Origin: Brevundimonas sp. UBA6550
GTDB taxonomy: Bacteria; Pseudomonadota; Alphaproteobacteria; Caulobacterales; Caulobacteraceae
Direction of reading: 5' to 3'
Length of the DNA: 64,000 nucleotides
Assembly (NCBI RefSeq): GCF_002434505.1
Contig: NZ_DJKE01000006.1
Location: 282,486-346,485 of the forward strand
Under the pieces are notes generated by a model. That model was not told where the DNA came from. It saw nothing but the letters and a program-made list of their open reading frames with translations, and made no database searches. Shown in pieces: positions 19,145 through 30,792 of this stretch; position 1 is the stretch's first letter, and every line of letters begins with the position of its first letter. The position numbers and the translations under genes are program-made.

Positions 19145-19681
19145 TCAGCGGTTGACCGTGATCGTCGGCGCGGGGGGGTGGGCCGGAGCCGACGTGGGCG
19201 CTGTCGTCGGAGCCGTGTTCAACTGGCCCGTGCTGGCCACCGGCGACGTCGCCGCCGCATAGGGTTGCGGACCCGTGGGCGTCGCAGGGGCCTCGACGCG
19301 GGGCGCGGCGGCCGGGCGTTCCGCCACCGGCGCGGCGCGACGGGCGACCGGGGCGGGCGTAGCCGGCGTCGGCGCGGCGGCCGGAGCCTGAACGGTCTGC
19401 ATAGGCGCGGCCGGCGTCACGGGCGTTTCGACGGCGGTCATCGCGGCAGGCGCGGTCTGGATGGCGGGAGCCGCCGCTTCCGTGGACTGAGCCGGCGCGG
19501 CCTGTTCGCCGCCGCCCATCACCATCGCGACCCCGCTGCCCAGCAGCACCACGGCGCCGATGGGGGCCAGGATCATCCAGGTCTTGACCGACTTCTTGGA
19601 CTTGGTCGGGCGGGCGTAACGCGGCACGAAGGCGTCTTCGGCGCGGGTTTCGGTATTGGCGTCAGCATATGTCATCGACAT
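19145..19681 (-). CDS. Single-span membrane protein with Ala/Pro-rich tail
   Basis: 178 residues: a basic N-terminal cytoplasmic part (YARPTKSKKSVKTW), one membrane helix (MILAPIGAVVLLGSGVAMVMGG, about 36-57) and a long low-complexity Ala/Pro/Thr tail to the C-terminus. The tail should span or reach through the periplasm, as in TonB-like or envelope-tethered linkers, but no globular domain follows it. The function is unknown. The ATG at 19681 has GGAGG nine bases upstream; a second ATG lies at 19675. Confidence 0.65.
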   Translation of the reverse strand: MSMTYADANTETRAEDAFVPRYARPTKSKKSVKTWMILAPIGAVVLLGSGVAMVMGGGEQAAPAQSTEAAAPAIQTAPAAMTAVETPVTPAAPMQTVQAPAAAPTPATPAPVARRAAPVAERPAAAPRVEAPATPTGPQPYAAATSPVASTGQLNTAPTTAPTSAPAHPPAPTITVNR

Positions 19682-20004
19682 CGTTCTGGTCCTCCATAAC
19701 GTCGGTCAACCAACCCGTCGTCTTGCACCGTCGTTCCGCGAACGGCGCAAAAGCCCCGAAGAAACACCGTTTTCGCCTGGAATGGGGCGCTGATCGCGCC
19801 TTTTGCGGTCGGATCACCCGGAATGCGGCAATAAAAAGCACCCGCCGGCTCTGGATTTCCCCCGCGTCAACAGAACAAATGGGTCACGGCTGTCGCCAAT
19901 CCTCCTGACCCGCCAGGGATCGCGGTCGGCGCGGTTGACCCGACAGCCCGCCTTCGTCCATCACCGGCGGGGTGGAACACGCATTGACCGGAGATACGGC
20001 GCAC
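19682..20004. other. Intergenic region between divergent genes
   Basis: About 320 bases between the minus-strand membrane protein gene and the acyl-CoA synthetase gene. It should hold both promoters, but I recognised no convincing -35/-10 pair, repeat, RNA gene or additional coding frame in it. Confidence 0.5.
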
Positions 20005-21804
20005 ATGGGTTTTGTAGCCAATATCCGTCGGGACGTCCGGTTCGCGCGGGGTCTGCTCCGCCTGCTCAAGCGCATCAAACCGATCCAGCTGGATAGCGAC
20101 GTCCTGCTGTGCGACGACTTCGAGGAAGCCGTCGACAAATACCCGGACAACATCGCCATCGACGACGGTCAGCGCACCCTGACCTATCGCGACCTGGACG
20201 CCATGGCCAACCGCTTCGGTCACTGGGCCAAGAACCGCGGTCTGCGCCGCAGCGACACCATCGCCCTGATGATGACCAACCGGATCGAATATCTGGCGGC
20301 CTGGATCGGCTTCTCCAAGGTCGGCATCGCCACGGCCCTGATCAACACCAATCTGAACGGCCAGGGGCTGGCCCATTGTCTGGCCATCTCCAACGCCTTC
20401 AACGTGGTCGCCGACGAGGATTGCTGGCGCCAGATCGAAGAGGCGCGGCCTCTGGTCGATCACAATCTGGCGCTCTGGGTCCTGGGTCTGACCGAGGACA
20501 TGGAGACCAGCGACCGGCGCGGGGTGGACAAGCCGGTGCGCGGCGCCTCTTCGGTGCGGCCGTCCAAGGCGGCGCGCGAGGGCATGACCAACCGCGACAC
20601 AGCGCTCTACATCTACACCTCCGGCACGACGGGCCTGCCCAAGGCCGCGCGCATCCCCCATTCGCGCGCCCGCACCTATATGCGCGCCTTCGCCGGGGCC
20701 ACGCGCTCGACGCCCGAGGACCGGATCTTCAACGTCCTGCCGCTGTATCACTCGACCGGGGGCCTGGTCGGGGTGGGAGCGGCCCTGTTGAACGGGGCGC
20801 GGTTGGTCATCCGCAAGAAGTTCTCGGCCACCAGCTTCTGGCCCGACGTGCGGTCGTCGGGAGCGACCATGTTCGTCTATATCGGCGAGCTGTGCCGCTA
20901 TCTGGTCAACAGCGCCCCGTCCGATGACGAGACCCGGCACAAGCTGCGCCTGGCCTTCGGCAACGGCCTGCGCGCCGACGTCTGGCCCGATTTCCAGAAG
21001 CGGTTCCGCATCCCCGAGATCCTGGAGTTCTACGGCTCGACCGAGGGCAATGTCTCGCTGTTCAACTTCGACGGCAAACAGGGCGCCATCGGCCGCGTGC
21101 CCGGTTTCCTGAAATCGCAGATCAACATCCGACTGGTCGAGTTCGACGTGGACACCGAACAGCCGATCCGGGGCTCTGACGGCCTGTGCCGCCTGGCGCG
21201 CGTGGGCGAGGTGGGCGAGGCCATCGGCCTGATCGGCAACGACATCCGCCACGACTTCTCGGGCTATGCCGACAAGGCCGCCTCGCAGAAGAAGATCCTG
21301 ACCGACGTGTTCAAGAAGGGCGATCGCTGGTTCCGCACCGGCGACCTGATGAAACAGGATGGGGAGGGCTATTTCTACTTCGTGGACCGGATGGGCGACA
21401 CCTTCCGCTGGAAGGGCGAGAACGTCTCGACCTCCGAGGTCGAACAGGTGCTGATGGATGCGCCAGGCGTCACCGAAGCCATCGTCTATGGCGTGCCGGT
21501 GCCGGGCCAGGACGGCAAGGCGGGTATGGCGGCCCTGGTGGTCGAGGGCAAGTTCGACGCCCAGGCCTTCTCGGACCACGTCGAGGCCAAGCTGCCGGCC
21601 TACGCCCAGCCCGTCTTCCTGCGGCTGATCAAGTCGGCCGAGACGACCGGCACCTTCAAATATCGCAAGGCCGATCTGGTCGCCGACGGCTTCGATTCCG
21701 ACAAGACCGGCCCGTCGCTCTACGTTCGGGGCGGCAAGACCGGCTATCAGAAGCTGACGGTCGCGGCGCGCAAGGCGATCCTGGCCGGCGAACAGCGTCT
21801 CTGA
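20005..21804 (+). CDS. Long-chain acyl-CoA synthetase (FATP/VLCS-type)
   Basis: ATP-dependent activation of fatty acids to acyl-CoA. The 599 residues carry the adenylate-forming motif YTSGTTGLPKAARI, the FATP-like EFYGSTEGNVSLFNFDGK with GAIGRVP, and the C-terminal YFVDRMGDTFRWKGENVST. These resemble the very-long-chain synthetase / fatty acid transport protein branch rather than E. coli FadD. The ATG at 20005 has GGAG about 12 bases upstream. It is monocistronic. The substrate range (fatty or bile-type acids) cannot be settled from sequence. Confidence 0.88.
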   Translation: MGFVANIRRDVRFARGLLRLLKRIKPIQLDSDVLLCDDFEEAVDKYPDNIAIDDGQRTLTYRDLDAMANRFGHWAKNRGLRRSDTIALMMTNRIEYLAAWIGFSKVGIATALINTNLNGQGLAHCLAISNAFNVVADEDCWRQIEEARPLVDHNLALWVLGLTEDMETSDRRGVDKPVRGASSVRPSKAAREGMTNRDTALYIYTSGTTGLPKAARIPHSRARTYMRAFAGATRSTPEDRIFNVLPLYHSTGGLVGVGAALLNGARLVIRKKFSATSFWPDVRSSGATMFVYIGELCRYLVNSAPSDDETRHKLRLAFGNGLRADVWPDFQKRFRIPEILEFYGSTEGNVSLFNFDGKQGAIGRVPGFLKSQINIRLVEFDVDTEQPIRGSDGLCRLARVGEVGEAIGLIGNDIRHDFSGYADKAASQKKILTDVFKKGDRWFRTGDLMKQDGEGYFYFVDRMGDTFRWKGENVSTSEVEQVLMDAPGVTEAIVYGVPVPGQDGKAGMAALVVEGKFDAQAFSDHVEAKLPAYAQPVFLRLIKSAETTGTFKYRKADLVADGFDSDKTGPSLYVRGGKTGYQKLTVAARKAILAGEQRL

Positions 21805-21899
21805 GGCCCTGTCCTGGCCGCCGGACGCCGTTCGCGAAACGCCGTCTTAATGATTAATGGGGATGATCCCGGCCTCTCGCGTCAGGATCGTCCTTCCCC

Positions 21900-22766
21900 A
21901 TGTTCCAGATCATCGGCATCGTGCTGCTGTTTGGCCTCGTCTTCGGCAGCTACGCGATTTCGGGCGGCAAGTTCGAAGTCATCATGCACGCCGCCCCGCA
22001 CGAGCTGATGGCCATCGGCGGCGCGGGCATCGCCGCCTTCCTGATCTCCAACTCCCTGCCGGTGATCAAGAGTTCGATGGGCGGGCTGGGCAAGACCTTC
22101 GCCGGGCCGAAGTGGAAGAAGCAGGACTACAAGGACCTCTTGTCGTTGCTGTTCCAGCTGACCAAGACGATGAAGTCCAAGGGCGTCGTGGCGCTGGAAA
22201 GCCACATCGAAAAGCCCAAGGAATCCCCGATCTTCCAGAAGTACCCCAAGGTGCTGAAGGACCATTTCGCCGTCGACTTCATCTGCGACACCCTGCGGAT
22301 GATGACGATGAACCTGGAGGATCCGCACCAGGTCGAGGATGCGATGGAAAAACAGCTGGAAAAGCACCATCACGAGCATCTGGAGGCCGCCCATGCGCTT
22401 CAGAACCTGGCCGACGGCCTGCCCGCGCTCGGCATCGTCGCGGCCGTTCTGGGTGTCATCAAGACCATGGGGTCGATCACCGAACCGCCGGAGGTTCTGG
22501 GCGGCATGATCGGCGGCGCCCTGGTCGGCACCTTCATGGGGGTGTTCCTGGCCTATGGCCTGGTCGGTCCCTTCGCGGCACGCCTGACCGCGATCATCAA
22601 CGAGGAAGCGGCCTACTATAAGATCATCCAGTCAGTGCTGGTGGCCCATCTGCACGGCAACGCCGCCCAGATCTCGGTCGAGATCGGCCGGGGCGACATC
22701 CCCTCCACCGCCCAGCCCTCGTTCGGCGAGATGGAAGAGGCGCTGAACAGCATCACCGCCGACTGA
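21900..22766 (+). CDS. motA: Flagellar motor stator protein MotA
   Basis: Proton-channel stator subunit of the flagellar motor, working with MotB. The 288 residues have four membrane helices: two near the N-terminus (MFQIIGIVLLFGLVFG and AIGGAGIAAFLIS) and two after the large cytoplasmic loop, including GLPALGIVAAVLGVIKTMGSI and GALVGTFMGVFLAYGLVGPFA. This is the conserved MotA pair with the proton-path Pro residues. No motB lies beside it, so the partner must be encoded elsewhere. An alanine-rich lipoprotein gene follows about 100 bp downstream. Confidence 0.95.
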   Translation: MFQIIGIVLLFGLVFGSYAISGGKFEVIMHAAPHELMAIGGAGIAAFLISNSLPVIKSSMGGLGKTFAGPKWKKQDYKDLLSLLFQLTKTMKSKGVVALESHIEKPKESPIFQKYPKVLKDHFAVDFICDTLRMMTMNLEDPHQVEDAMEKQLEKHHHEHLEAAHALQNLADGLPALGIVAAVLGVIKTMGSITEPPEVLGGMIGGALVGTFMGVFLAYGLVGPFAARLTAIINEEAAYYKIIQSVLVAHLHGNAAQISVEIGRGDIPSTAQPSFGEMEEALNSITAD

Positions 22767-22870
22767 GCCGGATCGCCGCAGCGCCGATCCCGACTTGCCC
22801 CCTCCGGCGGCGCGGCCCTATCGTCGGGGATCAGAGGCGCGCCGCCTCGCGAACCGTTCGGAGATCTTCC

Positions 22871-23164
22871 ATGCGTATGCCCGCCCTCATCGCCGTATCG
22901 GCCGCCCTGTTGGCCGTCGCCGCCTGCGGCTCGTCCAACGAGAAGAAGGCCGAGGTGCCCGCCAGCGACGCGGTCGAAGCCGCCGGCAGCGCCGAAGAGG
23001 CGGCCGTGACCGTCGATCAGGCCGCGCGCGACGCCGAAGCCGCCGCCAACCAGGCCATTCAGAACGACGCCGCCGCCGCCCCCGCCGCGACTCCGCCGGT
23101 CGAGGGCGCGGCCCCGACCACGCCGCCCGCGCCGGAGCCGGTTCCGGCGCCGTCCGGCCACTGA
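22871..23164 (+). CDS. Small Ala/Pro-rich lipoprotein
   Basis: 97 residues with a lipoprotein signal peptide ending in the lipobox AVAAC (Cys19). The mature part is low in complexity: an acidic Ala-rich helix with repeated AARDAEAAANQAIQ-type sequence, followed by a Pro/Ala tail ending in PSGH. The helix could form a short coiled coil as in Lpp-like proteins, but no family is recognised. Tandem in-frame ATGs lie at 22871 and 22877. A terminator follows the stop. Confidence 0.65.
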   Translation: MRMPALIAVSAALLAVAACGSSNEKKAEVPASDAVEAAGSAEEAAVTVDQAARDAEAAANQAIQNDAAAAPAATPPVEGAAPTTPPAPEPVPAPSGH

Positions 23165-23189
23165 TCCTCGGAACGTTAATCCGCACAAG

Positions 23190-23219
23190 GGGCCGCTTCC
23201 GATGGAGGCGGCCCTTTTT
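23190..23219 (+). terminator. Rho-independent terminator after the lipoprotein gene
   Basis: An 11-base stem GGGCCGCTTCC / GGAGGCGGCCC (with one G-U pair in RNA) and a three-base loop is followed by TTTTT at 23215-23219. It separates the small lipoprotein gene from mnmC. Confidence 0.85.
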
Positions 23220-23252
23220 CGTTGTGGGGTCGACAATGCTAAAGCCCCAGCC

Positions 23253-25082
23253 ATGCACCCCAACGACGCCTCGCCCCGACTGACCTGGACCGACGAGGGG
23301 GAGCCGCGCTCGGGCCGGTTCGGCGATGTCTATTTCTCGCGCGAAGACGGGCTGGCCGAGACGCGGGCGGTTTTCCTGGACGGTTGCGGCCTGCCGGATG
23401 CCTGGGCCGGGCGGGCCGCCTTCAGGGTCGCGGAACTGGGCTTCGGCACCGGGCTGAACATCGCGGCCCTGCTGGACCTGTGGCGACGGTCCGGCCCCGC
23501 AGGCGGACGACTGCACGTCTTTTCGTTCGAGGGCTTCCCGCTTACGGCGGAGGAGGCGGCGCGCGCCCTGGCCAACTGGCCCGAACTGTTGGATGCGGCC
23601 CAGGCCCTGATCGGCGCCTGGCCGGCGGCGACGCCGGGCTTTCACCGGATCGACCTGCCGGACTTCAATGCGGTGCTGGACCTGGCCATAGGCGACGCGG
23701 CCTGGGCCTTGGCGCAATGGTCGGGCGCGGCCGACGCCTGGTTCCTGGACGGTTTCTCGCCCGCCCTCAATCCCGGCATGTGGTCGCCGGAGGTGATGGG
23801 GCTGATCGCCGCCCGCTCGGCGCCCGGCGCGCGACTGGCCACCTTCACCGTCGCCGGCGCTGTGCGACGCGGCCTGGCCGAGCAGGGCTTCGTCGTCGAC
23901 AAACGCCCCGGCCATGGCCGCAAGCGCGAGCGGCTGGAGGCCCGCCTGCCGACGCCGGTCGAGGCCGAAACCCGCCCGCGCGTCGCCGTGATCGGGGCGG
24001 GGATCGCCGGCGCCTCCGTCGTGCGCGCTTTGGGGGCGGAAGGCGTGCAGGCCATGGTGTTCGAGGCCGATCGGCCGGGCGCCGGCGGCTCCGGCTTTCC
24101 CGCCGGCCTCGTCACGCCGCGCCTGGACGCCGGCGACGGGGGCATCGCGGCCCTCCACGCCCAGGCGCTGGAGCGGGCGCGCGCGCTCTATGCGCAAACG
24201 CCGGGCGCCATCGTCGGCGACGGGGTGCTGCAACTGCCTCAGACGCCGCGCGACCGTGGCCGGTTCGAAAAGATCGCGAACCAGCCGATCTGGCCCGCCG
24301 GCGCCATGACGATCCCGGACGCCGAGACAGCCGACGCCAGGGCCGGCGAGGCGGTCGGGGCAGGGGGGCTGATGATGGCCGACGCCTGCACGGTTCGACC
24401 GGACGCCATCCTGTCCGGCTGGCTGGCCGATGCGGACATTCATGCTGCCAGGGTCGCACGGGTCGCGCGCGGCGAGGAGGGCTGGCGCCTGCTGGACGCC
24501 GCCGGCGCCGTCCTGGCCCAGGTCGATGTCGTGGTGGTCGCCGCCGGCTGGGGCGCCGCCGACCTGCTGGTCGATCATGACGCCGCGCCGCGCCTGTCGC
24601 CCGTGCGCGGCCAGGCGGACTGGATCGAGGATGCGACGCCGATTCAGGCCATGGCCTGGGGCGGCTATGTCGCCCCCACCGGCGAAGGCTTCCTGTACGG
24701 CGCCACCCATGATCGCAGCGAGGTGGATGTCGCGCCCCGCCCCGCCGACAGCGCGCGCAACCTGGAAACCCTGCGGGCGCGTCTGCCCGGCCTGGCGGAT
24801 CGAGCGGCTTGCGCTGGCGTGGCGCGCAGCCGGGCCGCCGTCCGGGCCACAACGCAAGATCGCCTGCCGCTGGCCGGCGCCCTGGACGAGGGCCTCTATA
24901 TTCTCGGCGGTCTGGGATCGCGCGGCTTCTGCGTCGCGCCCCTGTTGGGCGAGCATCTGGCGGCGTCGATCCTGAACCGGCCGTCGCCCCTGCCGCGCGA
25001 CCTGGCCGAGCGGGTCGCGCCCCGCCGCCCGGCCGCGTCGTCGAATTCGCTTGCGCCCGGCGCTCCCCGGCGAGAGGGTTGA
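23253..25082 (+). CDS. mnmC: Bifunctional tRNA modification protein MnmC
   Basis: Final steps of the mnm5(s2)U34 wobble modification: an FAD-dependent oxidase removes the carboxymethyl group and a SAM methyltransferase adds the methyl. The 609 residues start with the methyltransferase part (AELGFGTGLNIAALLDLW, DAWFLDGFSPALNPGMW). After about residue 245 comes the FAD-binding domain (VAVIGAGIAGASVVRAL and a C-terminal LGGLGSRGF). The ATG at 23253 gives MHPNDASPRLTW, the usual MnmC N-terminus. The order of the two domains is the standard one. Confidence 0.93.
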   Translation: MHPNDASPRLTWTDEGEPRSGRFGDVYFSREDGLAETRAVFLDGCGLPDAWAGRAAFRVAELGFGTGLNIAALLDLWRRSGPAGGRLHVFSFEGFPLTAEEAARALANWPELLDAAQALIGAWPAATPGFHRIDLPDFNAVLDLAIGDAAWALAQWSGAADAWFLDGFSPALNPGMWSPEVMGLIAARSAPGARLATFTVAGAVRRGLAEQGFVVDKRPGHGRKRERLEARLPTPVEAETRPRVAVIGAGIAGASVVRALGAEGVQAMVFEADRPGAGGSGFPAGLVTPRLDAGDGGIAALHAQALERARALYAQTPGAIVGDGVLQLPQTPRDRGRFEKIANQPIWPAGAMTIPDAETADARAGEAVGAGGLMMADACTVRPDAILSGWLADADIHAARVARVARGEEGWRLLDAAGAVLAQVDVVVVAAGWGAADLLVDHDAAPRLSPVRGQADWIEDATPIQAMAWGGYVAPTGEGFLYGATHDRSEVDVAPRPADSARNLETLRARLPGLADRAACAGVARSRAAVRATTQDRLPLAGALDEGLYILGGLGSRGFCVAPLLGEHLAASILNRPSPLPRDLAERVAPRRPAASSNSLAPGAPRREG

Positions 25083-25106
25083 GGCGGGGGCTGTCAGGAG
25101 ACCATC

Positions 25107-25499
25107 ATGCTGCGCCTTGTCCTCGTCTCATCCGCTGTTCTGGCGCTGGCCGCCTGCGCCCCGGCCGGGTCCGGCCTGTCGCCGTCCGCCACGCGCGCCG
25201 CCGCCAATCCCTGTTTCCGGCCCAATCTGGTGCGCAACTTCACCGCGCCCAACGAACAGACCCTGTATGTCCGCACCTCGGCGACGGAGGTGTTCCAGAT
25301 CGACGCCACCGTGTGCCGCGACCTGCCCCAGGCCGTGTCCATCGCCCTGGAGCCGCTGGGTGCAACCAGCCGCCTGTGCGTCGGCGACCAGGCCCGGTTG
25401 CGCAGCCCGACGACGGGGCCGGAACCGTGCCGCGTGCGCGTCCTTCGCCAGCTGACGGCGGACCAGATCGCCGCCCTGCCGTCGCGCGACCGCCCCTGA
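25107..25499 (+). CDS. Putative lipoprotein, DUF6491-like
   Basis: 130 residues with a lipoprotein signal peptide (lipobox LAAC, Cys17). The mature part has four Cys in a pattern NPCFRPNLVRNFTAPNEQTLYVR, ATVCRDL, RLCVGDQ and EPCRVRV. I recall this arrangement from DUF6491-type lipoproteins of Caulobacter and Xanthomonas relatives; that name is from memory. The two Cys pairs suggest disulfides in the periplasm. The function is unknown. It lies 24 bp after mnmC and could be cotranscribed with it. Confidence 0.65.
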   Translation: MLRLVLVSSAVLALAACAPAGSGLSPSATRAAANPCFRPNLVRNFTAPNEQTLYVRTSATEVFQIDATVCRDLPQAVSIALEPLGATSRLCVGDQARLRSPTTGPEPCRVRVLRQLTADQIAALPSRDRP

Positions 25500-25585
25500 T
25501 CCCGCCCGCGGAAAACCGCGCGACGACGATTGAAATTCGCCGCGTCCAGGTATGAAATGATCGCCTTGCCTGGGGAGGGAAGAGG

Positions 25586-26041
25586 ATGATCAAAGCGATA
25601 AACATCACGGCCGCCGCGTCGGCGGTCGGACTGGGGCTGTTCGGCCTGGCGTCGCCGGCGGCGGCGGAAAGCTGGGCGGCCTTCTCGCGCAGCGACGCCG
25701 TCGTCTATCTGGTGGACATCGACGCCTTGACGCCGGTCGACGGCGTGGTCGCCACCAAGATGGCGCGCGTCCATGCGCGGGGCGAACCCACGGACCTCGG
25801 CCATGAGACCGAAGAGGTGATGGTGCGCTGCTCGGACGGTCAGTCGCGCTCGGGCGCGACCGTGACCTACGGCAAGGACGGCGGGGAAACCGACCGCTAT
25901 TCGGAGGACACCCCGTGGGAGGCGACCCCGGCCGGCGGCATCTACGGCGCCATCAAGTCCTTCGCCTGCGAGGAAATGCGGCCCCAAGCCACCCGCTTCC
26001 CCACCATCGCCGCCTTCATCGCCGCCGGACGCGGCCAATAG
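25586..26041 (+). CDS. Secreted protein, possibly surface-adhesin-E-like
   Basis: 151 residues with a signal peptide (cut near SPAAAESW). The mature beta-rich domain begins WAAFSRSDAVVYLVDIDALTPVDGVVATKMARVHA, which resembles the opening of the surface-adhesin-E type fold (Trp, then a D-x-D turn and a long strand). Two Cys (VRCSDGQ and FACEEM) could pair. A purine-rich GGGAGGGAAGAGG stretch precedes the ATG at 25586. The family assignment is tentative and no partner gene is evident. Confidence 0.6.
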   Translation: MIKAINITAAASAVGLGLFGLASPAAAESWAAFSRSDAVVYLVDIDALTPVDGVVATKMARVHARGEPTDLGHETEEVMVRCSDGQSRSGATVTYGKDGGETDRYSEDTPWEATPAGGIYGAIKSFACEEMRPQATRFPTIAAFIAAGRGQ

Positions 26042-26074
26042 GCCGCATCGCGCTCGACGCCGCCGCTTTCGACG

Positions 26075-28972
<2,898 letters not shown>

Positions 28973-28976
<4 letters not shown>

Positions 28977-29221
28977 GCCGATTTCTTGTGCTCGAACTGG
29001 CGTATGCGTTCGCGCTGGCGCTCCCAATAGGCGTCATCGACCAGAACGCCGGGGCCAGAGTTACGCCCCTCCAGCAACATGTCGCGGATGCGCTTCTTTT
29101 GCTGGTCCTGACGGACAAGGGCGCGGATGTATTCGCTGCTGGTGCCGAAACCCTGGTCGCTGACCTGGTCGTCAATGAAGGTCTTCAGCGCATCCGGCAG
29201 TGAGATGTTTATTGTGGCCAT
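28973..29221 (-). CDS. parD: ParD-family antitoxin
   Basis: 82 residues. The N-terminus is the ribbon-helix-helix type (ATINISLPDALKTFIDDQV, then GFGTSSEYIRALVRQDQQ) expected to bind its own promoter. The C-terminal basic-acidic helix (RRRERIRQFEHKKSA-like end) would wrap the toxin. It precedes parE with a four-base overlap and lies 36 bp after recF on the same strand. Autoregulation by the antitoxin and the toxin complex is known for the family and inferred here. Confidence 0.87.
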
Positions 29222-29257
29222 GCGGCGAACGATACGCCAATGGCAAAAAATGGCAAA

Positions 29258-30379
29258 CTAATCGCGTTCCAGCGCGCCGCCTGTGACACGGACGAACTGC
29301 GCGCGACCTTCAAGACCGGCGAACAGGTCGCGTTCGGTGCCGGTCATGAAAGCCTGGAGATCGAGGGCGACGATCTCGTCGAACAGGGCGGCGCGGCGGC
29401 GTTCGTCCAGATGAGCGGGGGCCTCGTCCAGCAGCAGGATCGGGCGAGCCGACTGATCAGACAGACGTGCGATCTGGGCCAGGATCAGGTTCAGCACCAG
29501 GGCCTTCTGCTCGCCCGACGAACCCTCGGCGGCGAGACGCCGCTTCTCGCGGTGGATGGCCGTCAGGTCGGTGCGGTGGGGTCCGTAGAGGGAGCGGCCG
29601 GCGGCGCCGTCGCGGGTGCGCGCCTTGGCCAGACCGCCGCGCAGGACGGCGGCGATCTCGTCCTCTTCCGCGCCAGCCTCGGCCATCTGTTCGGCGGGAC
29701 CGTCCAAGCCCAGGTCCGCCTGGGGGAAGGGGCGGTCGCCGCGCCCGTCGATGGCGGCTTGCAGGGAATGCAGGGCCGCGACGCGGGCGATGGCGGCCCG
29801 CGCGCCGGCCTCGCCAAGACGGGCCTCCAGCGCGTCCAGCCAGACGGGATCGGCCTCACGTCCGTCCGCAGCGTCGTTCAACAGTCGCAGCCGCTCGCGC
29901 AGCGCCTTGTCATAGGCCGAGACGCTGGCGGCATGGTCGGGATCGGCGGCGAAGACCAGCCGGTCGAAGAACTTCAGCCGTTCGGCCCGCGCGTCCGAGA
30001 ACAGCCGGTCCTGCTCGGGCGTGGCCCAGACGGGACGCAGATAGTCCAGCAGCCGGCCGGGCTGGGCCGTCTCTCCGTCGATGCGGACGATGCGCCGCGC
30101 CGCGCCCGCCGCCTGGACGCCGGTGCCCAGCCGCGTCTCGTCGTCCAGTTCGACCATGACGGCCCAGGCGCGGCCGGTCGCTTCGCCCGGCTCGCGCCGC
30201 CCCATCTCGGCGGCGGTCGCGCCGCGCAGCCCCTTGCCCGGGGTCAACAGGCTGATCGCCTCCAGGAGATTGGTCTTTCCCGCCCCGTTCGGCCCATGCA
30301 GCACGACGGGGCCGGAGGTCATCTCCAGCCGCGCGCCCGCATAGGAGCGGAAGTCGGTGAGGGTGAGGGAGGTGATCAA
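29258..30379 (-). CDS. recF: DNA replication and repair protein RecF
   Basis: SMC-like ATPase that helps load RecA at gaps and supports replication restart. The 373 residues begin [20 protein letters not shown], carry the Walker A motif GPNGAGKTN (residues 29-37) and, near the C-terminus, the signature and Walker B region [20 protein letters not shown] and [20 protein letters not shown]. These match RecF. The start is immediately downstream (in transcription) of a REP-like repeat at 30391-30416. It lies in the dnaA-dnaN-recF-gyrB block. Confidence 0.95.
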   Translation of the reverse strand: MITSLTLTDFRSYAGARLEMTSGPVVLHGPNGAGKTNLLEAISLLTPGKGLRGATAAEMGRREPGEATGRAWAVMVELDDETRLGTGVQAAGAARRIVRIDGETAQPGRLLDYLRPVWATPEQDRLFSDARAERLKFFDRLVFAADPDHAASVSAYDKALRERLRLLNDAADGREADPVWLDALEARLGEAGARAAIARVAALHSLQAAIDGRGDRPFPQADLGLDGPAEQMAEAGAEEDEIAAVLRGGLAKARTRDGAAGRSLYGPHRTDLTAIHREKRRLAAEGSSGEQKALVLNLILAQIARLSDQSARPILLLDEAPAHLDERRRAALFDEIVALDLQAFMTGTERDLFAGLEGRAQFVRVTGGALERD

Positions 30380-30390
30380 GGTGTTCCGCT

Positions 30391-30416
30391 CATCCCGGCG
30401 AAAGCCGGGACCCAGT
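30391..30416. repeat. REP-like inverted repeat arm 1 (recF side)
   Basis: Twenty-six bases containing the hairpin CCCGGCGAAAGCCGGG. The exact reverse complement lies at 30750-30775. The arm is 11 bases from the recF start codon. Together the arms enclose the GIY-YIG gene. A similar GCGAAAGC-type palindrome occurs near 51820-51944. Confidence 0.85.
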
Positions 30417-30434
30417 GCTTTCGCTCAGCACGAT

Positions 30435-30722
30435 CTAACCGAGCAATGTTGGAAACAGATCCGCCCATGCCGGGTTCTTGCGCTCGATCACTTCCAGCTT
30501 CCAGACCCGTTTCCATTCCTTGATCTGGCGTTCGCGTCTGAAGGCCGCTTCGCGCGTCTCATGGATTTCGTACCATACCAGCATGGCCACGCCGTATTTC
30601 CTGGTGAAGCCTGCGCGCAGCTTGTCCCGATGTTCGGCGACCCGCTTGATCAGATCGTCCGTCGATCCCGTGCACAGCGTTCCATTGCGACGACTTGCGA
30701 GGATGTAGGTGTAGAACGCCAA
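30435..30722 (-). CDS. GIY-YIG-type nuclease domain protein
   Basis: Small single-domain protein of the UvrC/intron-endonuclease (GIY-YIG) superfamily, about 95 residues. It begins MAFYTYILASRRNGTL, then ends the domain with HETREAAFRRERQIKEWKRVWKLEVIE and NPAWADL, a strong family match. Family members usually have a YIG-type second motif; here it reads CTG (Cys in place of Tyr). The TTG at 30722 is chosen because GGAGG lies six bases upstream; a GTG at 30743 is possible. It is enclosed by perfect inverted repeats between dnaN and recF, which suggests acquisition as a unit. Confidence 0.75.
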   Translation of the reverse strand: MAFYTYILASRRNGTLCTGSTDDLIKRVAEHRDKLRAGFTRKYGVAMLVWYEIHETREAAFRRERQIKEWKRVWKLEVIERKNPAWADLFPTLLG

Positions 30723-30749
30723 CGCCAGCCTCCGATGCGACACGAAAGA

Positions 30750-30775
30750 ACTGGGTCCCGGCTTTCGCCGGGATG
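30750..30775. repeat. REP-like inverted repeat arm 2 (dnaN side)
   Basis: Exact 26-base reverse complement of 30391-30416, containing CCCGGCTTTCGCCGGG. It lies 17 bases from the dnaN stop and 28 bases upstream of the chosen GIY-YIG start. Confidence 0.85.
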
Positions 30776-30792
30776 ATCGGACGAAACTGGAC

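Noticed and set aside
21846..21862. TTAATGATTAATG upstream of motA as a CtrA site
   Set aside because: The two TTAA elements are spaced three bases apart, not seven, so they do not fit the consensus.
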